A stretch of 64,000 bases of DNA from contig CAYVHU010000003.1 of the NCBI GenBank assembly GCA_964451415.1, positions 156,708 to 220,707 on the forward strand. Reading direction: 5' to 3'. The stretch comes from CAYVHU01 sp964451415. Its GTDB lineage: Bacteria; Pseudomonadota; Alphaproteobacteria; Rhodospirillales; Magnetovibrionaceae. This document shows, piece after piece, positions 17,101 through 24,755 of this stretch. Numbering within the stretch: position 1 is the stretch's first letter; the number at the start of each line of letters is the position of its first letter. The position numbers and the translations under genes are program-made. A model generated the notes under the pieces. It did no database searches and was not told where the DNA came from. It saw only the letters and a program-made list of their open reading frames with translations.

Positions 17101-17638
17101 CGAGAGTCTCCCACTGTAATTTCCTGTATGGTTTTTTATTGCTTAAGGCGCGGTAGAATGGTCGAGCGTTTGAAACGCCCCCGTAACGGCCCCATACCAT
17201 TTTGCTACCGGCCTTCCCCCTCCTCATAATGCATTTTAAAGCGTTTGTATATTCGCTTTGTTCCCTGTGGATGCCACGTATATTAGAATGTCTTGCAATG
17301 TTGTGCGCCAAGCCCTGTTTTTTTTGCACGATGTGTGCAGGAGCCTGTCCGGGACGTTTTCCCAGGTTTCCGATGCGTCGGCGTTTGCACAAAAAGCCCC
17401 GTGCAAGGGAATAAGAAACCGTGTTCGTAGGCAATGGGTACTACCCTATTGGCTGGGCAGGCGTATAAATTGCGTATATAAGGATTTTCTAAAATCCATG
17501 CGCGTTCATTATTTTATACACGGTGCGATTTATATGTGCGGTGCGACGTCCGGCTGCCATCCGCGGCAAAGATGTCCCCGTGTTCAAGAAAATTCCTCGT
17601 GCGGCGCGCGATGGGATGGCTAAAATTGGGAGATAAAA
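17101..17638. promoter_or_regulatory. 538-bp divergent promoter region between the transporter and dsrE
   Basis: No gene is supported in this stretch. The 200 bp before dsrE become AT-rich and hold TATA-like boxes (around 17463-17482) and a perfect inverted repeat GGATTTT-CT-AAAATCC at 17482-17497, about 140 nt upstream of the dsrE start. This is a candidate operator for the sulfur genes on one or both sides. Confidence 0.45.
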
Positions 17639-18139
17639 ATGTCGAGTGAAGGCAGTAACAACAAAAAAATGTCCATTATCGTCACCAAGGGCACCTTGGA
17701 CTGGGGATACCCCCCGTTCATCCTGGCCGCCACGGCGGCGAGTCTGGATGTGGACGTGACGTTGTTCTTTACTTTTTATGGGCTTCAACTCATGAAAAAA
17801 GACGTGAGCAAGCTGCAAATTTCCACGTTGGGCAACCCCGCCATGGAAATGCCGATGATGGGCATGCATGTGAAAATGCCGAATATTGTGTCCATGCTGC
17901 CGGGTGTTGATGCGATGGCGTCGAATATGATGCGCAACTTAACGAAGAAAAAAGGCGTTGCCTCCGTCGGCGAACTGCGTGAGATGTGCGTTGAAAGCGA
18001 CGTGCGGATGATTGGCTGTCAGATGACCATGGATCTGTTTGAGTGGTCGCCTGACATGATGATCCCGGAAATGGAGTTGGGCGGCGCGGCGGCGTATATG
18101 TCCGAGGCGCTTGAATCCGATATCAATTTGTATATCTAA
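17639..18139 (+). CDS. DsrE-family sulfurtransferase (DsrE3A-like)
   Basis: A 166-residue cytoplasmic protein of the DrsE_2/DsrE3 family, which carries sulfur on cysteine and works with TusA in sulfur-oxidising prokaryotes. The body shows the family pattern MSIIVTKGTLDWGYPPFILA, GLQLMKKD and the C-terminal block GELREMCVESDVRMIGCQMT, containing Cys117 and Cys127; the latter lies in the conserved GC(Q/K)M context. Shine-Dalgarno GGGAG precedes the ATG. A partner TusA is at 18680. No hdr or dsr genes are in the window, so the final sulfur acceptor is unknown. Confidence 0.88.
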   Translation: MSSEGSNNKKMSIIVTKGTLDWGYPPFILAATAASLDVDVTLFFTFYGLQLMKKDVSKLQISTLGNPAMEMPMMGMHVKMPNIVSMLPGVDAMASNMMRNLTKKKGVASVGELREMCVESDVRMIGCQMTMDLFEWSPDMMIPEMELGGAAAYMSEALESDINLYI

Positions 18140-18277
18140 GCCCTGGGTCCGGTGACAACAGCAAACCTGCCTCGCAAGCAATAGAGGTGCGGTTTCTGGT
18201 GTTTCGCTGAGTATGGCGGCGGATGCTATAGCTTTACAGCGTGCTGACGGGAGCCGTGACGGAGGGGACGTTCGGAC

Positions 18278-18607
18278 TTGATTGCCGATTTTATAAACAA
18301 CCCAGATCGTACCAATAACCCTGACGGGGGGACGCCCTTGAGCCAGCTGTTCGGGTTATGTGCCGCCGGGCGGCAGGATAAGGAATTTCTGCCCGAACGG
18401 CGTTCGTTGCGAATCCATGGGCACTCCACGACAATCCGCCTGGAGCGGGCGTTCTGGAATGTCCTGGAAGAGTTGGCCGCGCAGGAGGACATCACGGTGG
18501 TCGGAGTCGTAACCAAGATTTATGACCATTGTCAGTTCGCAAACCAGAAGAATCTGGCTTCGTGCTTGCGGGTTGTCTGTCTCAAGTTTATCAATATAGG
18601 CTTATAG
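18278..18607 (+). CDS. Ribbon-helix-helix (RHH_4) DNA-binding protein
   Basis: A 109-residue protein with the RHH_4 pattern RSLRIHGHSTTIRLERAFW followed by a helix LEELAAQ and the conserved IYDHCQFANQKNLASCLRVV. Such proteins are common, mostly unstudied regulators in alphaproteobacteria. I take the TTG at 18278, since GGAGGGG lies 10 nt upstream and no ATG fits. The N-terminal 40 residues are poorly structured and Asn/Pro-rich. It sits between dsrE and tusA on the same strand, which suggests control of the sulfur genes, but no target site is proven. Confidence 0.8.
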   Translation: MIADFINNPDRTNNPDGGTPLSQLFGLCAAGRQDKEFLPERRSLRIHGHSTTIRLERAFWNVLEELAAQEDITVVGVVTKIYDHCQFANQKNLASCLRVVCLKFINIGL

Positions 18608-18679
18608 ACAGGCGATTTCGTCCCTCCCCAGGGTTTTGAACTTTAAAACGACCACATCAAACACAAGAGAGAAAAAACA

Positions 18680-18904
18680 ATGGCGACGCAAATTCTTGAT
18701 ACCAAAGGTATGAACTGCCCCTTACCGATTCTGAAAACGAAAAAAGCCATCAAAGGCCTGAATGTTGGCGAAACCCTGGAAGTGCATTCCACCGATCCGG
18801 GGTCCGTGAAGGACATGGAAGCGTTTTGCAAATCGACCGGCAATAAATTGCTGGAAAGCAAAGAAGAAGGTAACGTGTACATCTATATGATTGAAAAAGC
18901 TTGA
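18680..18904 (+). CDS. tusA: Sulfur carrier protein TusA
   Basis: A 74-residue TusA/SirA-type carrier that holds persulfide on the cysteine of the N-terminal CPLP motif (Cys13, context GMNCPLPILKTKKA). The fold-typical middle GETLEVHSTDPGSVKDMEAF is intact. In sulfur oxidisers, TusA beside a DsrE3-type protein passes sulfur to cytoplasmic oxidation machinery instead of tRNA thiolation; the dsrE neighbour points that way. RBS AGAGAG upstream of the ATG. Confidence 0.95.
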   Translation: MATQILDTKGMNCPLPILKTKKAIKGLNVGETLEVHSTDPGSVKDMEAFCKSTGNKLLESKEEGNVYIYMIEKA

Positions 18905-18956
18905 CGTTTTGACGGAGATAAAATCTCTGGGTTGCCTATAAACTTGGAGGTTTGCG

Positions 18957-19073
18957 ATGATCGTGCCCCGGAACGGACGCCCCGTTTCGGGGCAGAGTCG
19001 TCGACGGGTTCTTTATATTCGTTATAATAATGCTAAGGTGTCCTTCTGCCATGGCCGCCTGCTTTTTTTATGA
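18957..19073 (+). CDS. Possible 38-residue small protein between tusA and the soxS-like gene
   Basis: ATG at 18957 is preceded by a strong TTGGAGG with 6-nt spacing. The short frame is Arg-rich at the start (VPRNGRPVSGQSRRR) and ends in a hydrophobic tail. A GC-rich imperfect hairpin overlaps its first codons. There is no recognised domain. The ribosome site is the only real support, and the frame may instead be a leader peptide or chance. Confidence 0.25.
   Translation: MIVPRNGRPVSGQSRRRVLYIRYNNAKVSFCHGRLLFL
19001..19028 (+). promoter_or_regulatory. Candidate sigma-70 promoter for the soxS-like gene
   Basis: Perfect TATAAT at 19023-19028, 16 nt after a partial -35 TCGACG (19001-19006). Predicted start near 19035, about 55 nt before the ATG at 19091. 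It lies inside the possible small ORF, which weakens one call or the other. Confidence 0.4.
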
Positions 19074-19090
19074 CCGAAGGATGACGATTC

Positions 19091-19480
19091 ATGAAGCGTA
19101 TTGTGTACTTGGTTGCTGTATTATTAAGCCTTGCCGCATTCGCGCCGACGCAAAGCAATGCGGCGGAGCTGGTGTTCTTCTATGCGGTCGGGTGTCCCGT
19201 GTGCGCCCGGTGGGACAAGGAAGTCGGTAGCATTTACGACAAAACAGATGAAGCCAAACGCCTGCCGCTGCGCCGTCAAGACCTGCATAAAAAAAGACCC
19301 GCCGACCTCACTTTCATCAAGGGGGTTGTCTTCACGCCGACATTCGTTCTGGTTGAGGACGGAAAAGAGCTTGGCCGCATCGTCGGCTACGTGAGCGACT
19401 ATTTCTTCTGGGGGCAAATTGATGGTTTGATCAAAACAATGGACATCGGTTCCAAGACGCCGGTGAGCGCTTCACAGTAA
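19091..19480 (+). CDS. soxS: Periplasmic thioredoxin-like protein, SoxS-like
   Basis: Exported thiol-disulfide protein of 129 residues. Signal peptide about 1-24 (cleavage near SNA-AE), then the thioredoxin-like active site CPVC (35-38) in the SoxS-type context GCPVCARWDKEVGSIY and PLRRQDLHKKRP, and a cis-Pro loop FTPTFVLVEDG. SoxS in Paracoccus reactivates SoxYZ by reducing the carrier, with electrons from SoxV. The presence of soxV at 10559 fits that partnership. The name rests on sequence resemblance recalled from the family, not on a search. Confidence 0.75.
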   Translation: MKRIVYLVAVLLSLAAFAPTQSNAAELVFFYAVGCPVCARWDKEVGSIYDKTDEAKRLPLRRQDLHKKRPADLTFIKGVVFTPTFVLVEDGKELGRIVGYVSDYFFWGQIDGLIKTMDIGSKTPVSASQ

Positions 19481-19613
19481 GCTGCGGGCGTTTTGGGACG
19501 CTAAATTCGTGTGGGGAACAAGGCTTGCTTTTGTCCTTTCTTAAGAAGACAATACGCGTATTCAGACCAAGGTGGAAATCGGCTTGTAGGGGTTGGGGAA
19601 TTGAGACTCAAGT

Positions 19614-22600
19614 ATGTCTCGACGTCGCGATAAATCGGAACGATTGGGGCGTGCTGCGAAGAAAACGCAATCCGTTATCCCGACGCCGTCTGCACTTCCG
19701 GCACAAGCTGACGTTGCGAGACCGCGTAATGGGGGGCGTGATGGGGGGCGTGATTGGGCGCGGCGTTTGTTCGACGGGCTCAAAACGGATCTGGCCGTTT
19801 ATGTGGTCGGCGGGCGCATTCGCGACATCAATGCCAATGGCGCGGCTATGCTTGTGGGTGATGCGTCTGCGGAGAGTCTCCAGGGTCGTTTTTTCGCCGA
19901 CTTTATCGATCGCGACCAGTTAATTACGGCGTTGCCCTTGCTTGCCGGAGAAACCGAGCCGGGCGAAGAGATTCGAGTGCGTCTCGTTCCTGCGGGGCGA
20001 GAGTCTCTGGAAGTTGCGATTTCCTCCTTTTTGCTGGACGAAGACGGCGAATGCGTCGCGTTACGCGCGCGGACCTTGCGTTCCGAATCCGAAAAACAAT
20101 CTGATTCGTTTTTGTCAGGCGATCTGTACCGCTATTTGTTTGAGACCTCACAGGCGATGATTTGTGTGCTCGACAACAGCGGGTACATTTTGCTGGTCAA
20201 TGAGTCGGGTTGGCGCACCTTGGGTTACGACAGCGCCGTCGGCATGGTGGGGCGACCCTTTTTGCATATTGTGCACCCCGACTATCACGGCGTGATGGAG
20301 GCCGGGCTGGATATTTTCGCGGCGGAGGCGGAGGCCCTGCCCATGAAATTTCTGCGGGCCGATGCAGAAATCCGCGACATGGAGGTTAAGTTTTCTCCCC
20401 TGGGCGATGGTCAGTTCATGGTCGAGGCCGTTGACATTACGGACCTCACCCACGCTGCGGAAATTCTGCAAGATCGCGAACAGCATCTGCGTGGAATTCT
20501 GGAAACCGTCGCTGACGCAATCATCACCATCAATATAAAAGGTGAGGTTTTGTCCTTCAACAAGGCTGCGGAGCATATTTTCGGCTACAAGGCCAGCGAG
20601 GTCCTGGGGAAAAACGTTTCCATGTTGGTTGGCGGTGCGCATGCCGATAAACACGATGAATATCTGGCGCATTACGGACGCACCGGTGAGAAGCACATTA
20701 TCGACAAGGGCGGGCAGGAAGAACTCGGGCTACGTAAAGGTGGCGCGGAATTTTCCATGGAACTGTCCGTGACCGAATTGCATCATGGCTCGAAACGCTT
20801 TTTTACAGGCGTTATCCGCGACATTACCGAGCGCAAGCAAGCAGAGGCGCAACTCAAACGCGCCCATGACGAATTGGAGATGCGGGTTGAAGAGCGCACC
20901 TATGAGTTGACTCAGGAAATTCAAGAACGTCAGCATGCGGAGAAAAAGCTGCTTCTGGCCGGCGAGGTGATCGAAAGTCTGGCCGAAGGCGTCGCCATCA
21001 TTGACCCCGATTTCCGCATCAGTTCTATCAATCCCGCTTTTACTGCGATTTCCGGTTACAAGCCCGATGATGTTGTCGGTCATTATCCCATTGACCATAC
21101 GGCCCTATCGCGTGATGGCGCCATGTTCGAGGACATGTGGCGCGGTTTGGAGGATAAAGGGCGCTGGGAGGGAGAGTATTGGAATCGCCACAAGGACGGC
21201 AAGGAGTATGCCGAACGCCTGTCCGTGACCGCCATAACCGACTTCACCGGTGAGGTTCAGCAATTCGCCGCCATTATCTCCGACATCACCAAGCGCAAGC
21301 AGGATGAAGAGCGGATCCTTTATCAGGCCAACTACGATTCCTTGACGGGTCTGCCGAACCGTTCTTTGTTTCTGGACCGGCTCAACCAGTCCATCACGGC
21401 GATGGAACGCGCGGAACGGAATTTGGGGCTGTTGTTTGTCGACCTGGATGGTTTCAAGCTGGTGAACGATACCCTGGGCCATGACATTGGCGACTTGTTG
21501 TTGAAGGAAACGGCGCGTCGTTTAGGGGCCTGCGTGCGTAACGGCGATACGGTTGCCCGTTTAGGCGGCGATGAATTCACGGTCATCATGCCCAGCTTGG
21601 ATGAGCCCCACAACGCCCCCGTGGCCGCGCAGCGCATTCTCGATTCCTTGTCCGAACCGTTCTTGTTGGTTGGGCATGAGGCGTTTGTTTCCGCTTCCAT
21701 CGGCATCACCATTTTCCCCGACGACGCCGCGGATGCCCAGGATCTTCTTAAAAATGCGGACGCGGCCATGTATCGCGCCAAGGAGCAAGGCAAAGCCAAC
21801 TACCAGTTCTTCACCGCCGACATGAACGAAGAGGTGAAGGAACGAATGAAGGTGAAAAACGGTCTTTCCAAGGCCTTGGAAAACGATGAATTCATTTTGT
21901 TGTATCAGCCCAAAATGAACCTGAAAACGAATCAGGTGACGGGGGTGGAAGCTCTCATTCGCTGGCAAAGTCCGGATTTGGGCCTCGTCAGTCCGGTGAG
22001 GTTCATCCCCGTTTTGGAAGAAACGGGTTTGGTTGTCGATGTTGGGGAATGGGCCATTCGCACCGCCTGCCGACAGCATCAAGATTGGATTTCTCAAGGG
22101 TTGCCGCCAATTCCCGTGGCGGTCAACTTGTCGGCGCGCCAACTGCGCGAGCCGACTTTTGTGGCCATCGTCAAGCGCGCGCTGAGAGACACCGGTCTGC
22201 CCGTCCATATGCTGGAAATCGAAATTACCGAAAGCATGTTGATGAGCGATGCGCCGAACATTGTTGTCGCCCTGGAAGAACTGCACGACCTGGGCGTTCG
22301 CGTCTCAATGGACGATTTCGGGACGGGGTATTCGTCGTTGAGTTATCTCAAGCGTTTTCCCATCGACACCATCAAGATCGACCAGTCCTTTGTTGCCGAT
22401 ATCGACGCCAGTACCGACGATGCGGTGATCATTCGCACCATCATCAATATGGGGCGAACGCTCAATCGCAAAGTCATCGCCGAAGGCGTTGAAACGCACC
22501 AACAACTGGAAATTCTCAAGTCCTATAATTGCGATGAGATCCAAGGGTACCTTTTTTCCCGGCCTTTAAGGGCGGATGTTTTCACAACATTCATGCGCGA

Positions 22601-22634
22601 ACGTATGGGCGAGCAGATGCGCGACACGATATAG
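19614..22634 (+). CDS. Multi-PAS diguanylate cyclase/phosphodiesterase (GGDEF-EAL)
   Basis: A 1006-residue cytoplasmic c-di-GMP enzyme; no membrane segment is visible. Domains: basic N-terminus, a PAS-like region (about 55-155), PAS (about 170-280), PAS (about 290-410) ending in DITERKQAEAQ, a coiled coil (410-455), PAS (about 460-560), GGDEF (motif at 651-655) and EAL (motif at 779-781). Both active sites look intact: GGDEF is canonical, and the EAL domain keeps VNLSARQ, EIEITES, DDFGTGYSSLSYL, the IKID lysine and EGVET. It could therefore make and degrade c-di-GMP, with PAS inputs deciding. Effector targets are not indicated. Confidence 0.95.
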   Translation: MSRRRDKSERLGRAAKKTQSVIPTPSALPAQADVARPRNGGRDGGRDWARRLFDGLKTDLAVYVVGGRIRDINANGAAMLVGDASAESLQGRFFADFIDRDQLITALPLLAGETEPGEEIRVRLVPAGRESLEVAISSFLLDEDGECVALRARTLRSESEKQSDSFLSGDLYRYLFETSQAMICVLDNSGYILLVNESGWRTLGYDSAVGMVGRPFLHIVHPDYHGVMEAGLDIFAAEAEALPMKFLRADAEIRDMEVKFSPLGDGQFMVEAVDITDLTHAAEILQDREQHLRGILETVADAIITINIKGEVLSFNKAAEHIFGYKASEVLGKNVSMLVGGAHADKHDEYLAHYGRTGEKHIIDKGGQEELGLRKGGAEFSMELSVTELHHGSKRFFTGVIRDITERKQAEAQLKRAHDELEMRVEERTYELTQEIQERQHAEKKLLLAGEVIESLAEGVAIIDPDFRISSINPAFTAISGYKPDDVVGHYPIDHTALSRDGAMFEDMWRGLEDKGRWEGEYWNRHKDGKEYAERLSVTAITDFTGEVQQFAAIISDITKRKQDEERILYQANYDSLTGLPNRSLFLDRLNQSITAMERAERNLGLLFVDLDGFKLVNDTLGHDIGDLLLKETARRLGACVRNGDTVARLGGDEFTVIMPSLDEPHNAPVAAQRILDSLSEPFLLVGHEAFVSASIGITIFPDDAADAQDLLKNADAAMYRAKEQGKANYQFFTADMNEEVKERMKVKNGLSKALENDEFILLYQPKMNLKTNQVTGVEALIRWQSPDLGLVSPVRFIPVLEETGLVVDVGEWAIRTACRQHQDWISQGLPPIPVAVNLSARQLREPTFVAIVKRALRDTGLPVHMLEIEITESMLMSDAPNIVVALEELHDLGVRVSMDDFGTGYSSLSYLKRFPIDTIKIDQSFVADIDASTDDAVIIRTIINMGRTLNRKVIAEGVETHQQLEILKSYNCDEIQGYLFSRPLRADVFTTFMRERMGEQMRDTI

Positions 22635-22642
22635 CCTGCATT

Positions 22643-23173
22643 TTATGTCGATACTTCCGAGAATTCATAGGACAAGCCCAGTTCTCCAGCCGTGTTGGCG
22701 ATGGTGGCCAGGCAGGTCTGAGCCTTGTCTCGGGGAATGGCTACGGCGGCTGAGATGACGTAATTGTGACGGTTTTCACCGGGCGCGCGTTCTGAATTCA
22801 GACGTACGATATTGGCGTCGAATTGCTCGAATACCTCGCACAGGCGCGCCATGAGGCCGGGATTGTCGCCGCCGGAGATCGTCATCGTGTGGGTGATCGT
22901 TTCCGAAGCTGCGGTGGTGGTGCTCAAGGCGAAATGAGACACCTTGACTTCGGCCTGGTCCAGCACGCTCAAGGCCTGTAGCTCGCGTTTTAAGGTTTGC
23001 AGGTCCATGTCGTGCGCAAATTCGCAGATGGCGGTAAATTCCGCGCCGCCGCCCAGAACGGCGAAGGCGGTGTCGCCCAGATTTGCTCCCAAATCGTACA
23101 GACGGGCGGTGATTGCGGATACGAACCCGATGCGATCGGGCCCGGTAACGGAAACAAGTGCGCTTAAGGACAT
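22643..23173 (-). CDS. Tandem ACT-domain protein, GcvR-like
   Basis: A 176-residue protein made of two ACT domains (about 3-75 and 92-170), the layout of the glycine-cleavage repressor GcvR and related amino-acid sensors. First domain: LVSVTGPDRIGFVSAITARL; second: TISGGDNPGLMARLCEVFEQF. There is no DNA-binding domain, and GcvR itself acts through GcvA. No gcv gene is in the window, so the ligand and partner remain open. It is convergent with the GGDEF-EAL gene and divergent from DUF2927. Confidence 0.85.
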   Translation of the reverse strand: MSLSALVSVTGPDRIGFVSAITARLYDLGANLGDTAFAVLGGGAEFTAICEFAHDMDLQTLKRELQALSVLDQAEVKVSHFALSTTTAASETITHTMTISGGDNPGLMARLCEVFEQFDANIVRLNSERAPGENRHNYVISAAVAIPRDKAQTCLATIANTAGELGLSYEFSEVST

Positions 23174-23242
23174 AAAAACAATCCAATGTTAAAGGTGAAT
23201 TTCACGGTATTATACTCCCTTGACGCTCGGAGAGAAAAGCGG

Positions 23243-23965
23243 ATGCGTTTGATTGTCGGGATGATTTTGCTTTTGGGGCTGCTGGTTCCGCTTGGCGTTG
23301 GGGCGCAGGAACGCGGCGTGCGTCTCGACGATCTTGTGGATCACTTCGCAAAGGTGGTTTTTGGTGCCGAAATGCCGGAACTGGCGACACAGCCTGCGGT
23401 CATTTCGAAATGGCGTGGCCTTGTCGCGATCAAGGTGCAAGGACGTTCGACCCCGCGCCTGATCGCTTTGGCCAGCCGCCATATCAAGCGCATCTCGCAA
23501 CTGACAGGCATTGCCTTTCGCAGCTTTCAACCGGGGGAAAAGCGACAAAGCATCGATTTGGTGTTTCTCAAACGCGCCGAGATGGGCAACATCAAGGGAG
23601 CGAACCTGGATCGGAATGTCATTCGAGCGATGGCGAACGACCCAAGTATGGCATGTTATTTTCTGGCTTGGCACAACCCGCCGGAGCGAATCGTCAAGGC
23701 CCTTGTGGTGGTCGATGTCGAACACTCCGATGACAGCATCGATTCATGTCTGCTGGAGGACCTGACCCAGGTCATGGGACTGCCCAACGATGTCGAGAGT
23801 CCCTGGCCCAGTATTTTCGCGCAGCACGATCAGCTTATCGCCTACTCGAAATGGGATGAACTTTACCTGCGCACCTTGTACGATCCGCGTTTGAAGCCCG
23901 GGATGAACGAAGCCCAGGCTCGGGTCGTGGTGCGGAAAATTTTTGCCAAGGCTTTGGCGCGCTAA
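23243..23965 (+). CDS. Exported DUF2927 protein
   Basis: A 240-residue secreted protein of unknown function. The ATG at 23243 has GGAGAG upstream and begins with a signal peptide (about 1-21, LLVPLGVGAQ). The C-terminal block CLLEDLTQVMGLPND, PSIFAQHDQLIAYSKWDELYL and LYDPRLKPGMNEAQAR is the DUF2927 signature. It is followed by the DUF502 gene after 22 nt, so they may be co-transcribed. Confidence 0.85.
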   Translation: MRLIVGMILLLGLLVPLGVGAQERGVRLDDLVDHFAKVVFGAEMPELATQPAVISKWRGLVAIKVQGRSTPRLIALASRHIKRISQLTGIAFRSFQPGEKRQSIDLVFLKRAEMGNIKGANLDRNVIRAMANDPSMACYFLAWHNPPERIVKALVVVDVEHSDDSIDSCLLEDLTQVMGLPNDVESPWPSIFAQHDQLIAYSKWDELYLRTLYDPRLKPGMNEAQARVVVRKIFAKALAR

Positions 23966-23987
23966 GGCGCAAACTTATGGACATCCT

Positions 23988-24755
23988 ATGAACGACGAAC
24001 CGAATCCCGCTCCCGAAAGTGCTAAACACAACGAAACCGTCCCCGTGCCCAGGATCGCGTTTATGGCGCGTATGCGCACGTATTTTATCGCGGGAATCCT
24101 TATCACCGCGCCGATTTCCATTACGGTGTATCTCGCCTGGACGTTCATCGCCTATGTGGACAGCAAGGTCACGCCGCTGATCCCTGTACAATACAACCCC
24201 GAAACCTATATGCCCATCGGTGTACCGGGTTTCGGCGTGGTGGTGGTGGTTTTGGGGCTGACCTTGATCGGTGCGTTGACGGCGGGCTTCGTGGGGCGGT
24301 TTTTCCAGCGGGTGTGGGAACGCATTATGGGAAAGGTGCCTGTATTGCGGGGCATCTATATGGCGCTCAAGCAAATTCTGGAAACCATTCTCGCCCAGAA
24401 ATCCACGGCCTTTCGCGAAGCGGTTCTGGTTGAATATCCGCGTCGCGGTATGTGGGTGATCGCCTTTATCACCGGTAAGACCGAGGGTGAGGTGCAAAAC
24501 CTGACCGAACGCGAAGTGATTAACGTGTTCGTCCCCACCACGCCGAACCCGACCTCCGGTTTTTTGATTTTCGTGCCCAAGGAAGACACCGTGAAGTTGT
24601 TCATGAATGTTGAAGAGGCGTTGAAAATGGTCATTTCCGGCGGCATTATCACGCCGCCCGACCGGCGCACGGCGCAACAGCGCGCGAAAGCGGTCATTTC
24701 CTCAAGCGAGACACCTTTGAGCGGGAAGATCGTTACCCCGAGCGCAGAAACCTGA
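23988..24755 (+). CDS. DUF502 integral membrane protein
   Basis: A 255-residue protein with two N-terminal membrane helices (about 32-55 and 80-105) joined by a short loop, followed by a soluble domain. Family motifs are GILITAPISITVYLAW, GRFFQRVWERIMGKVPVLRGIY and VFVPTTPNPTSGFLIFVP. Bacterial members have no assigned function; plant homologues are known as COV. Its end overlaps the convergent recG by 23 nt. Confidence 0.88.
   Translation: MNDEPNPAPESAKHNETVPVPRIAFMARMRTYFIAGILITAPISITVYLAWTFIAYVDSKVTPLIPVQYNPETYMPIGVPGFGVVVVVLGLTLIGALTAGFVGRFFQRVWERIMGKVPVLRGIYMALKQILETILAQKSTAFREAVLVEYPRRGMWVIAFITGKTEGEVQNLTEREVINVFVPTTPNPTSGFLIFVPKEDTVKLFMNVEEALKMVISGGIITPPDRRTAQQRAKAVISSSETPLSGKIVTPSAET

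Noticed and set aside
17100..17638. Small genes in the transporter/dsrE gap
   Set aside because: Short open frames occur but lack ribosome sites and family-like sequence; the region reads as regulatory DNA.
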